Shown: in pieces, positions 5,982 through 12,324 of the stretch
Layout of the letters: every line of letters starts with the position of its first letter
Position numbering within the stretch: position 1 is the stretch's first letter
DNA from: DASXTS01 sp036505275
GTDB lineage: Bacteria; Actinomycetota; Actinomycetes; Mycobacteriales; Pseudonocardiaceae
DNA length: 13,496 nt
NCBI GenBank assembly: GCA_036505275.1
Contig: DASXTS010000546.1
Location: 1-13,496, forward strand
Direction: 5' to 3'
Notes under the pieces: model-generated
What the model was told of the DNA's origin: nothing
Databases searched by the model: none
Seen by the model: the letters and a program-made list of their open reading frames with translations, nothing else
Made by a program: the position numbers and the translations under genes

Positions 5982-7415
5982 ATGCAACCGCTGACTCTCG
6001 CCGAGAAGGTGTGGAGCGCTCACGTCGTCCGATCCGGCAGCAGCAACGGCGCTGGCAACGGCGCTGGTAGTGGCGAGCCGGACCTGCTCTACATCGATCT
6101 TCACCTGGTGCACGAGGTGACCAGCCCGCAGGCCTTCGACGGGCTGCGGCTGGCCGGGCGGCCGGTGCGCCGGCCCGACCTCACCATCGCCACCGAGGAC
6201 CACAACGTACCGACCACCGGCCTGGACCGGCCGATCGCCGATCCCACCTCGCGGATCCAGGTCGAGACGCTGCGCCGCAACTGCGCCGAGTTCGGCATCC
6301 GACTGCACCCGATGGGCGACGTCGAGCAGGGCATCGTGCACGTGGTCGGGCCGCAGCTCGGGCTCACCCAGCCCGGGATGACCGTGGTGTGCGGGGACAG
6401 CCACACCTCGACGCACGGCGCGTTCGGTGCCTTGGCGTTCGGCATTGGCACCTCCGAGGTGGAGCACGTGCTGGCCACCCAGACGCTGCCGCTGCGGCCG
6501 TTCAAGACTCTGGCCGTGACCGTGGAGGGTGACCTGCCGCCGGGGGTCACGGCGAAGGACCTGATCCTCGCGGTGATCGCAGAGCTGGGCACCGGCGGCG
6601 GTCAGGGCTACGTCATCGAATACCGCGGGTCGGCGATCCGGGCGCTGTCCATGGAGGCCCGGATGACGGTGTGCAACATGTCGATCGAGGCCGGCGCGCG
6701 GGCCGGCATGATCGCCCCGGACGAGACCACCTTCGGCTACCTGGCGGGCCGCCCGCACGCGCCTCAGGGGGCCGCCTGGGACGCCGCCGTGGCGTACTGG
6801 CGCACCCTGCGTACCGACGAGGGCGCGCGCTTCGACCGCGAGTTGGTGCTGGACGCCGGCAGGCTGAGCCCATTCGTCACCTGGGGGACCAACCCCGGGC
6901 AGGGGCTGCCGCTCGCCGAGCGGGTGCCGGACCCGGCCACGATCGCCGACGAGAGCCAGCGCGCGGCGGCCGAGCGGGCCCTGGCCTACATGGATCTGAC
7001 GCCGGGCACCCCGCTGCGCGAGATCGCGGTGGACACCGTTTTCCTAGGCTCCTGCACCAATGGGCGGATCGAGGATCTGCGGGCAGCGGCCGGGGTGCTG
7101 CGCGGCCGCCGGGTCGCCGACGGCGTGCGGATGCTGGTGGTGCCCGGCTCGATGCGGGTCCGGGCGCAGGCCGAGCGCGAGGGGTTGCACGAGGTGTTCC
7201 TCGCGGCCGGTGCGCAGTGGCGCTCGGCCGGATGCTCGATGTGCCTTGGCATGAACCCCGACCAGCTCGCTCCCGGCGAGCGCTCCGCATCGACGTCCAA
7301 CCGCAACTTCGAAGGCCGGCAGGGCAAGGGCGGGCGAACCCATCTGGTGTCCCCGCTGGTCGCGGCGGCCACCGCGGTGCGCGGCCGGCTGTCCTCGCCG
7401 GACGACCTGAACTGA
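5982..7415 (+). CDS. leuC: 3-isopropylmalate dehydratase large subunit
   Basis: The large subunit of isopropylmalate isomerase, which with LeuD converts 2-isopropylmalate to 3-isopropylmalate in leucine biosynthesis; it carries a [4Fe-4S] cluster and acts in the cytoplasm. At 477 residues it is near the family length. The three cluster ligands are visible: Cys358 in FLGSCTNGR, and Cys418 and Cys421 in AGCSMCLGMNPD. Other hallmarks are LLYIDLHLVHEVTSPQAFDGLR, TEDHNVPT, VCGDSHTSTHGAFGALAFGIGTSEVEHVLATQ and the C-terminal STSNRNFEGRQGKGGRTHLVSP region. ATG 5982 is preceded by AGGTAGG. An oddity: after AEKVWSAHVVR there is a Gly/Asn/Ser-rich insert of about ten residues, encoded partly by a perfect 12-bp tandem duplication (6043-6066). 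leuD follows after 16 bp, so the two form an operon. Confidence 0.98.
   Translation: MQPLTLAEKVWSAHVVRSGSSNGAGNGAGSGEPDLLYIDLHLVHEVTSPQAFDGLRLAGRPVRRPDLTIATEDHNVPTTGLDRPIADPTSRIQVETLRRNCAEFGIRLHPMGDVEQGIVHVVGPQLGLTQPGMTVVCGDSHTSTHGAFGALAFGIGTSEVEHVLATQTLPLRPFKTLAVTVEGDLPPGVTAKDLILAVIAELGTGGGQGYVIEYRGSAIRALSMEARMTVCNMSIEAGARAGMIAPDETTFGYLAGRPHAPQGAAWDAAVAYWRTLRTDEGARFDRELVLDAGRLSPFVTWGTNPGQGLPLAERVPDPATIADESQRAAAERALAYMDLTPGTPLREIAVDTVFLGSCTNGRIEDLRAAAGVLRGRRVADGVRMLVVPGSMRVRAQAEREGLHEVFLAAGAQWRSAGCSMCLGMNPDQLAPGERSASTSNRNFEGRQGKGGRTHLVSPLVAAATAVRGRLSSPDDLN
6043..6066 (+). repeat. 12-bp tandem duplication in leuC
   Basis: GCAACGGCGCTG occurs twice head-to-tail without mismatch (6043-6054 and 6055-6066), encoding the repeat inside SNGAGNGAGSG. 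It lies between two conserved LeuC blocks and keeps the frame. It looks like a replication-slippage insert in a tolerant surface segment. Confidence 0.9.
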
Positions 7416-7431
7416 TCACCGGAGGCCAGTG

Positions 7432-8025
7432 GTGGAGCCGTTCGTCTCGCACACCGGCGTCGGCGTGCCGCTGCGCCGGTCCAATGTGGACACCGACCAG
7501 ATCATCCCGGCGGTGTACCTGAAGCGGGTCAGTCGCACCGGTTTCGCGGACGGCCTGTTCGCCGCCTGGCGTGCGCAGCCCGACTTCGTGCTCAACCTGG
7601 AGCCGTACACCAAGGGCAGCGTGCTCGTCGCCGGCCCCGACTTCGGCACCGGGTCATCCCGCGAGCACGCGGTCTGGGCGCTGGCCGACTACGGGTTCCG
7701 GGTGGTGATCTCGTCCAGGTTCGCCGACATCTTCCGCGGCAACGCCGGCAAGCAGGGGCTGCTCGCCGCGCAGTGCGAGCAGTCCGATGTGGACCTGCTG
7801 TGGAAGCTGCTGGAAGAGGCGCCCGGCACCGAGCTGTCCGTGGACCTGCGGCATAAAACCGTGCGGGGCAACGATCTCACGGTGCCGTTCAGCATGGACG
7901 ACTACACTCGCTGGCGGCTGCTGGAGGGGCTCGACGACATCGCGCTGACGTTGCGGCAGGCCGACTCGATCGACGCCTTCGAGCGGGCCCGGCCGAGCTG
8001 GCTGCCCACTACCACACCACGTTAA
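7432..8025 (+). CDS. leuD: 3-isopropylmalate dehydratase small subunit
   Basis: The swivelling small subunit that completes the LeuCD isomerase active site. At 197 residues it is full length for the actinobacterial form. Conserved blocks: EPFVSHTGVGVPLRRSNVDTDQIIPA at the N-terminus with the substrate-contacting DTDQIIPA, FVLN, then GPDFGTGSSREHAVWAL (the GSSREHA active-site loop), SRFADIFRGNAGKQGLL, and SMDDYTRWRLLEGLDDIALTL near the end. Two adjacent GTG codons could start it. I choose 7432 because GGAGG at 7421-7425 is six bases away and it gives the family's usual (M)EPF N-terminus; 7429 leaves only three bases. It lies 16 bp after leuC. Regulation is presumably shared through the ndgR-leuC spacer. 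Confidence 0.97.
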   Translation: MEPFVSHTGVGVPLRRSNVDTDQIIPAVYLKRVSRTGFADGLFAAWRAQPDFVLNLEPYTKGSVLVAGPDFGTGSSREHAVWALADYGFRVVISSRFADIFRGNAGKQGLLAAQCEQSDVDLLWKLLEEAPGTELSVDLRHKTVRGNDLTVPFSMDDYTRWRLLEGLDDIALTLRQADSIDAFERARPSWLPTTTPR

Positions 8026-8178
8026 CCGTATGACGGCTTGTCACGTAATAGGTTGAATCTGGTCTGTGGCAACGAGAAAACGGGCGGGTCGAATGGCGTC
8101 CGGCGGACAATGCGCTTACCGTGGCCGGCGTCGGCCCTGCCTGGGCAGGGAAATTCCTGGTAGCTAGGGTGGGGAGAA
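8026..8178 (+). promoter_or_regulatory. leuD-hupB spacer with a GC hairpin upstream of hupB
   Basis: A 153-bp non-coding gap. It contains an almost perfect palindrome, CCCTGCC-TG-GGCAGGG (8135-8150), able to fold as a 6-bp GC-rich stem with a four-base loop, about 28 bases before the hupB start. It could end leuCD transcription, lie in the hupB leader or be an operator; no U-tract follows. AGGG (8166-8169) and GGGGAG (8171-8176) provide the hupB ribosome binding site. TAGGGT (8165-8170) resembles a -10 but is too close to the start for a normal leader. I see no convincing -35/-10 pair. Confidence 0.5.
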
Positions 8179-8970
8179 ATGAACAAGGCCCAACTCGTCG
8201 CGGCGTTAGCCGAGAAACTCGGGGACAAGCGAACCGCGGGCGCGGCCGTCGACGGAATCGTGGACGTGATCATCGGTACGGTGAACAAGGGTGAGCGGGT
8301 GAACATCACCGGCTTCGGCGTGTTCGAGAAGCGCGCCCGCGCCGCACGCATGGCCCGCAACCCGCGCACCGGCGAGGCAGTCCGGGTCAAGAAGACCAAC
8401 GTGCCCGCGTTCCGCGCCGGCACCACCTTCCGCGACGTGGTCAGCGGCGCCAAGAAGCTGCCGAAGATGGCCACCGCCTCGGCCGGCGTGACCGTCGCCC
8501 GCCCGGCCGCCGCCCGTCCGGTCGCCGGCAAGACCACCTCCGCAGCCAGCTCCGCGGCCACGTCGGCGGCCAGCAAGGCTTCCGCCGCAGCAACTTCCAC
8601 CGCCGGCAAGTCGGCCTCGAGCAAGACGGCATCGAGCAAGACGGCATCGAGCAAGACGGCCTCGAGCAAGACGGCATCGAGCAAGACGGCTTCGAGCAAG
8701 ACGGCCACAGCGGGCAAGTCGGCCATGGGCAAGGGAACCTCGGGAAGGACGGCCGCGGCCGGCAAGGCGACCTCCGTCAAGGCCGAGGGCAAAGCCGCCC
8801 CGAGCAAGGCGGCCACCGCCAAGACCGCCCGGACCACCGGGACAAGCAAGACCGCTCAGGCCAAGGCCACCAACGCCAAGACGGCCACCAAGGCGTCGAA
8901 GACCAGCACCGTCAAGACCACGGCGCCCAAGGCCACCACCCCTCGGGCGACGACCGCCAAGAAGAAGTAA
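8179..8970 (+). CDS. hupB: HU-family nucleoid protein with long basic tail (HupB/MDP1/Hlp type)
   Basis: A histone-like DNA-binding protein that bends and compacts the nucleoid. Residues 1-90 form a complete HU fold: MNKAQLVAALAEKLGDK dimer helices, the ITGFGVFEKRAR beta region, and the DNA-wrapping arm RNPRTGEAV with the intercalating Pro62, then FRAGTTFRDVV. Residues about 91-263 are a low-complexity Lys/Ala/Ser/Thr tail, the arrangement of mycobacterial HupB and Streptomyces HupS, but longer than the roughly 120-residue tail of M. tuberculosis HupB and built on SSKTA and K-[AST]-[AST] units rather than the classical PAKKA/KAAAKKA. Six perfect SSKTA pentads occupy 147-176. Such tails bind DNA non-specifically and are acetylated, methylated or phosphorylated in mycobacteria; whether that applies here is unknown. 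ATG 8179 follows a G-rich ribosome binding site. The gene stands alone between leuD and convergent mutT1. Confidence 0.96.
   Translation: MNKAQLVAALAEKLGDKRTAGAAVDGIVDVIIGTVNKGERVNITGFGVFEKRARAARMARNPRTGEAVRVKKTNVPAFRAGTTFRDVVSGAKKLPKMATASAGVTVARPAAARPVAGKTTSAASSAATSAASKASAAATSTAGKSASSKTASSKTASSKTASSKTASSKTASSKTATAGKSAMGKGTSGRTAAAGKATSVKAEGKAAPSKAATAKTARTTGTSKTAQAKATNAKTATKASKTSTVKTTAPKATTPRATTAKKK
8617..8706 (+). repeat. 15-bp x 6 minisatellite within hupB tail
   Basis: The unit TCGAGCAAGACGGCN is repeated six times head-to-tail, encoding (SSKTA)x6. The only differences are at the last base of each unit (A, A, C, A, T, C), always a silent third codon position. Being in frame, gain or loss of a unit would change tail length by five residues without a frameshift. 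Confidence 0.95.
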
Positions 8971-8995
8971 CCAGGCCGCCCGCCCGCGGCCATCG

Positions 8996-9027
8996 GCCCC
9001 GCATGCCGGCCCCGCATGCCGGCCCCG
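8996..9027. repeat. 13-bp tandem repeat after hupB
   Basis: GCCCCGCATGCCG occurs twice in tandem (8996-9008, 9009-9021), followed by a partial third copy, GCCCCG (9022-9027). It lies in the non-coding gap 16 bases or more after the hupB stop. Each copy contains the palindrome GCATGC. No function is evident. Confidence 0.85.
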
Positions 9028-9075
9028 ATCACGGCACAGTCGCCGGCGGCGAGGATGTGAAATTTCCCCGATAGG

Positions 9076-9102
9076 ACTGGGACGATGTCACATCGTCCCA
9101 GT
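9076..9102. terminator. 27-bp near-perfect palindrome, likely bidirectional terminator
   Basis: ACTGGGACGATGT, a central C, then ACATCGTCCCAGT: perfect 13-bp arms around one base. In RNA this folds on either strand as a 12-bp stem with a three-base loop. It sits between the convergent hupB and mutT1 genes, where a two-way terminator is expected; no U-tract follows on either side, which is common for actinobacterial terminators. The right arm overlaps the first unit of the 16-bp triple repeat. Confidence 0.65.
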
Positions 9103-9142
9103 TGAAGGCCGTCCCAGTTGAAGGCCGTCCCAGTTGAAGGCT
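9095..9142. repeat. 16-bp x 3 tandem repeat at the 3' end of mutT1
   Basis: GTCCCAGTTGAAGGCC is repeated three times without gaps (9095-9110, 9111-9126, 9127-9142); only the last base of the third copy differs (T for C). The third copy runs into the mutT1 stop codon (9141-9143). Each unit holds GTCCCAGT, the outer part of the palindrome's right arm, so the left arm could pair with any of the three copies. Confidence 0.95.
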
Positions 9143-10058
9143 AGGTCTTGGGCGGGTAGTGGTCGGCGGTGAGGCACTGGGTGTCGCGCATGGACAGCAC
9201 CCAGGTGCTGCCCTTGCGACTGGGGATGTCGCCGTGGCCGTCGGCGTCGAGCGCCGCCGGGCCGGCGAGGGCGAACACCAGGTCGGGGATCACGCCGCCC
9301 TGGCTGCAGACCACCACCGAGCCGCGGGCGAGCTCCAGGAAGCGGCGGCGGGCGGCGTCCGGGTCGAACGTGTAGCCGTCCTCGGACAGCAGCGGCTCCA
9401 GGAGCACCTCGACCCCAAGCGCCGCAGCAAGTGGCTCGACGGTCTGCACGCAGCGCACTGGCGGCGCGGAGTGCACCGCCGACGGCACGAACAGGGCCAG
9501 CAGCGAGCACAGCTCGGCGGCCTGCCGGAGTCCGTCCTCGGTCAGCGGCCGCAGGTAGTCGTCGCCGTCCCACTCGGCGCGCTCACCGGCCTCGCCATGC
9601 CGGACCAGCAGCACGGTCGCGGTGGGTAACGGCACCGCGACGAACGAGTCCAGCACGGTCCGGTCGAAGTCGTAGCTGAGCAGGTCGCGGGCCGCGGCCG
9701 GGCTGAGCCAGCGCAGCTCGTCGACCTCGTGGTTGGGCGCGAACGTGCCGTCCACCGCCCGGGCCGCCCAGTAGTCGACGATCTTGGGTCCGGTCTGGCG
9801 GGCCTTCGGTGAGCGCACCACGTAGTGCGCCCGGCCGAGCCGGCGGCCGAGGGCAACCTTGTGGCCGGTCTCCTCGGCGACCTCCCGAACGGCCGCCTGT
9901 GGCGGGCACTCGCCGTCGTCCAGCTTGCCCTTGGGCAGCGACCAGTCGTCGTAGCGCGGCCGGTGCACCAGCCCCACCTCGGGCGCGTCGGCATTGCCGG
10001 GGGCCCGCCACAGCACGGCTCCGGCGGCCCTGATCACCGCGTCGACCCCGGGCGGCAT
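9141..10058 (-). CDS. mutT1: Nudix hydrolase with C-terminal histidine-phosphatase domain (MutT1 type)
   Basis: A 305-residue two-domain protein like mycobacterial MutT1, which hydrolyses 8-oxo-dGTP/8-oxo-GTP (and Ap(n)A) to keep oxidised guanine out of nucleic acids. The N-terminal Nudix domain (about 7-140) carries the complete box G44-x5-E50-x7-R58-E59-V-x-E62-E63-x-G65. The C-terminal domain (about 147-300) begins with the histidine-phosphatase motif LLVRHGEAG (His154), with SAPPVRCVQTVEPLA as the second conserved block. Where many family members have a second catalytic His, this reads VVCSQGG; I believe related MutT1 proteins share that Gln but cannot check. ATG 10058 is three bases after the ppk1 stop, with GAGGAG six bases before the start inside the ppk1 tail, so translation is coupled to ppk1. 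The 16-bp repeats abut its stop. Confidence 0.94.
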   Translation of the reverse strand: MPPGVDAVIRAAGAVLWRAPGNADAPEVGLVHRPRYDDWSLPKGKLDDGECPPQAAVREVAEETGHKVALGRRLGRAHYVVRSPKARQTGPKIVDYWAARAVDGTFAPNHEVDELRWLSPAAARDLLSYDFDRTVLDSFVAVPLPTATVLLVRHGEAGERAEWDGDDYLRPLTEDGLRQAAELCSLLALFVPSAVHSAPPVRCVQTVEPLAAALGVEVLLEPLLSEDGYTFDPDAARRRFLELARGSVVVCSQGGVIPDLVFALAGPAALDADGHGDIPSRKGSTWVLSMRDTQCLTADHYPPKT

Positions 10059-10061
10059 TGG

Positions 10062-12236
10062 TCACTCCTCGCCGCGATGCTGCTTCAGCATCTCGAGCTG
10101 GTGGTCGCGGACCACCCCGTTGGCGATCTCCGCCGGCGCCGGCGACGGTTGCCAGGTGCTGTCCGGGTTGAGCACCCAGCACCGGGTGAGCGGGTGCAGG
10201 GCAGAGGCGAACATGCGATCCAGCTGCGCGGTCAGCCGAGGATCAGTGACCTGCACCAGCGCCTCCACCCTGCGGTCCAGGTTGCGGTGCATCAGGTCCG
10301 CGCTGCCGATCCAGTACTCGTCGGCGCCGACGAAGTGGATCACCCTGGAGTGTTCGAGAAACCGGCCGAGGATCGAGCGCACCCTGATGTTCTCGGACAG
10401 GCCCTCGCGACCCGGGGTGAGCGCGCAGATGCTGCGTACCACCGCATCAACCGGCACGCCGGCCCGCGATGCCCGGTACAGCGCGTCGATCACCTGCTCG
10501 TCGACCAGCGCGTTGAGCTTGACCCGGATGCCGGCGGGGCGACCGGCCAGCGCATGCTCGATCTCGGTCTCGATGCGCGCCACTATGCCCCGGCGGACGC
10601 CGTACGGCGCGACCATGAGGGTGTCGTAGGCCTGCGGACGGGCGTAGCCGGTGAGCGAGTTGAACAGGTCGGTGAGGTCCGCACCGACCCTGGGCTCGAC
10701 GGTCAGCAGGCCGAGGTCCTCGTACAGCCGGGCGGTTTTCGGGTTGTAGTTGCCAGTGCCGATGTGACAGTAGCGGCGGATGGTCGGGCCCTCCTGCCGG
10801 ACCACCATTGCGATTTTGCAGTGCGTCTTCAGCCCGACCAGGCCGTACACCACGTGCACGCCGGCACGCTCAAGCGTGCGGGCCCACTTGATGTTGGCCT
10901 GCTCGTCGAACCTGGCCTTGATCTCGACCAGCGCGACCACCTGCTTGCCGGCCTCCGCCGCGTCGATGAGCGCGTCCACGATCGGCGAGTCGCCGGACGT
11001 CCGGTACAGCGTCTGCTTGATCGCCAGCACGTTCGGGTCGGCCGCCGCCTGCTCGATGAAGCGCTGCACGCTGGTGGAGAACGAGTCGTAGGGATGGTGC
11101 ACCAGCACGTCGCCCTCGCGCAGCGTGGCGAAGACACTCTTCGGCGTCTCGCCCTCGCCGAACGCCGGGTGGGTGGCCGGGATGAACGGCTCCTCCTTCA
11201 GCTCGGCGGCGCCCAACCCGTACAGCTCCCACAGGCAGGACAGGTCAAGCAGACCGGGCACGACCACCACGTCGTCCGGGTGCACCTCCATCTCCCGCAG
11301 CAGCAGCTCCAGCACGTGCTCGCTCATGTCATCGGCGACCTCCAGCCGCACCGGCGGGCCGAACCGGCGCCTGGCCAGCTCCCGTTCCAGCGCCTGCAGC
11401 AGGTCCTCGTCACGGTCCTCCTCGACCTCGAGATCGGCGTTGCGGGTGATCCGGAACAGGTGGTGCGCGGTGATCTCCATGCCGGGGAAGAGCTCGGACA
11501 GGTGCGCCGCGATCAGCTCCTCGACGGGCAGGAAGGTGGCCCGGTCCGAGCTACGCCTGGCCTCCACGCGCACCAGCCTCGGCACGTTGTTGGGCACCTT
11601 CACGCGCGCGAAGCGCTCGGTGTGGGTGTCCGGGTCGCGCACCGTGACCGCGAGGTTGAGCGACAGGCCCGAGATGTAGGGGAAGGGGTGGGCCGGGTCC
11701 ACCGCCAGCGGGGTGAGCACCGGGAACACCTGATCGGAGAAGTAGGCCGACAGCCGCTGCCGGTCGGGGTCATCCAGGTCGGCCCAGTTCACGATGCGGA
11801 TGGCGTGCTTCTCAAGGCCCGGCCGCACCTCGTCAAGGAACACGTGGGCATGTTCGGAGACCAGATCCTGGGTCCGCATGGCGATCCGGACCAGCTGCTC
11901 CCGAGGCGAGAGCCCGTCGGCGCTGCGCACCGACAGTCCGGTCTCCTCGCGCCGTTTCAGCCCGGCCACCCGCACCATGTAGAACTCGTCCAGGTTTTCC
12001 GCGAAGATCGATAGAAATTTGGCGCGCTCCAACAGCGGCAGGTTCGCGTCCTCGGCGAGCGCCAGTACCCGCTCGTTGAAGTCGAGCCAGGACAGTTCGC
12101 GGTTGAGGTAACGATCATCGGGTAGGTCGGCCGCATCGGCGACCGGCCTGGTCACCGCTGGTGGAGCCGGCCGCTGACCGCGGATCTCCTCCACGATGTC
12201 AAGTCCGTCGACGTGTTCGCTGGTCTCGATACGCAC
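10062..12236 (-). CDS. ppk1: Polyphosphate kinase 1
   Basis: Reversibly transfers the gamma-phosphate of ATP to inorganic polyphosphate, a phosphate reserve and stress regulator. The protein is 724 residues from the chosen start, close to the 742 of M. tuberculosis PPK1. In order: the N-terminal domain with DRYLNRELSWLDFNERVLALA; the head domain with FAENLDEFYMVRVAGLKRR; the core with HHPYDSFSTSVQRFIEQAA, VALVEIKARFDEQANIKWA and GLVGLKTHCK; the autophosphorylated His491 in YCHIGTGNYNPKTA; and His650 in DLMHRNLDRRVEAL. The frame stays open to 12758, but that part is antisense to fbiD. GTG 12236 (SVRIETSEH) or GTG 12254 could start it; neither has a strong ribosome binding site, so the first few residues are uncertain. 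It is followed within three bases by mutT1. Confidence 0.97.
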   Translation of the reverse strand: MRIETSEHVDGLDIVEEIRGQRPAPPAVTRPVADAADLPDDRYLNRELSWLDFNERVLALAEDANLPLLERAKFLSIFAENLDEFYMVRVAGLKRREETGLSVRSADGLSPREQLVRIAMRTQDLVSEHAHVFLDEVRPGLEKHAIRIVNWADLDDPDRQRLSAYFSDQVFPVLTPLAVDPAHPFPYISGLSLNLAVTVRDPDTHTERFARVKVPNNVPRLVRVEARRSSDRATFLPVEELIAAHLSELFPGMEITAHHLFRITRNADLEVEEDRDEDLLQALERELARRRFGPPVRLEVADDMSEHVLELLLREMEVHPDDVVVVPGLLDLSCLWELYGLGAAELKEEPFIPATHPAFGEGETPKSVFATLREGDVLVHHPYDSFSTSVQRFIEQAAADPNVLAIKQTLYRTSGDSPIVDALIDAAEAGKQVVALVEIKARFDEQANIKWARTLERAGVHVVYGLVGLKTHCKIAMVVRQEGPTIRRYCHIGTGNYNPKTARLYEDLGLLTVEPRVGADLTDLFNSLTGYARPQAYDTLMVAPYGVRRGIVARIETEIEHALAGRPAGIRVKLNALVDEQVIDALYRASRAGVPVDAVVRSICALTPGREGLSENIRVRSILGRFLEHSRVIHFVGADEYWIGSADLMHRNLDRRVEALVQVTDPRLTAQLDRMFASALHPLTRCWVLNPDSTWQPSPAPAEIANGVVRDHQLEMLKQHRGEE

Positions 12237-12324
12237 GGATTGATTCTCACCCACCGGTCCAGCCCCGGCGCCGGGTTCTTCACCCCGGTGGCTGACGTCA
12301 CGCCAACGACCACAGTATCGAGCG
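12237..12324 (-). promoter_or_regulatory. fbiD-ppk1 spacer
   Basis: An 88-bp gap between the fbiD stop and the ppk1 start, both on the minus strand. It should carry any separate ppk1 promoter. TACTGT (12317-12312 on the minus strand) fits TANNNT, but there is no matching -35; TGACGTCA (12293-12300) is an 8-bp palindrome. No terminator hairpin is evident, so read-through from fbiD is possible. Confidence 0.25.

Noticed and set aside
8022..8849. A minus-strand frame with repeats such as AVLLDAVLLEAVL
   Set aside because: The repeats are the reverse complement of the hupB 15-bp minisatellite; the frame has no start context and hupB on the plus strand is certain.
9825..12014. A 729-codon open frame on the plus strand
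   Set aside because: It is entirely antisense to mutT1 and ppk1, both unmistakable, and its composition (His/Val/Gln/Arg-rich) is that of a shadow frame.
12293..12300. TGACGTCA palindrome ahead of ppk1
   Set aside because: It is only 8 bp with no extension on either side; such palindromes are expected by chance and there is no second copy nearby.
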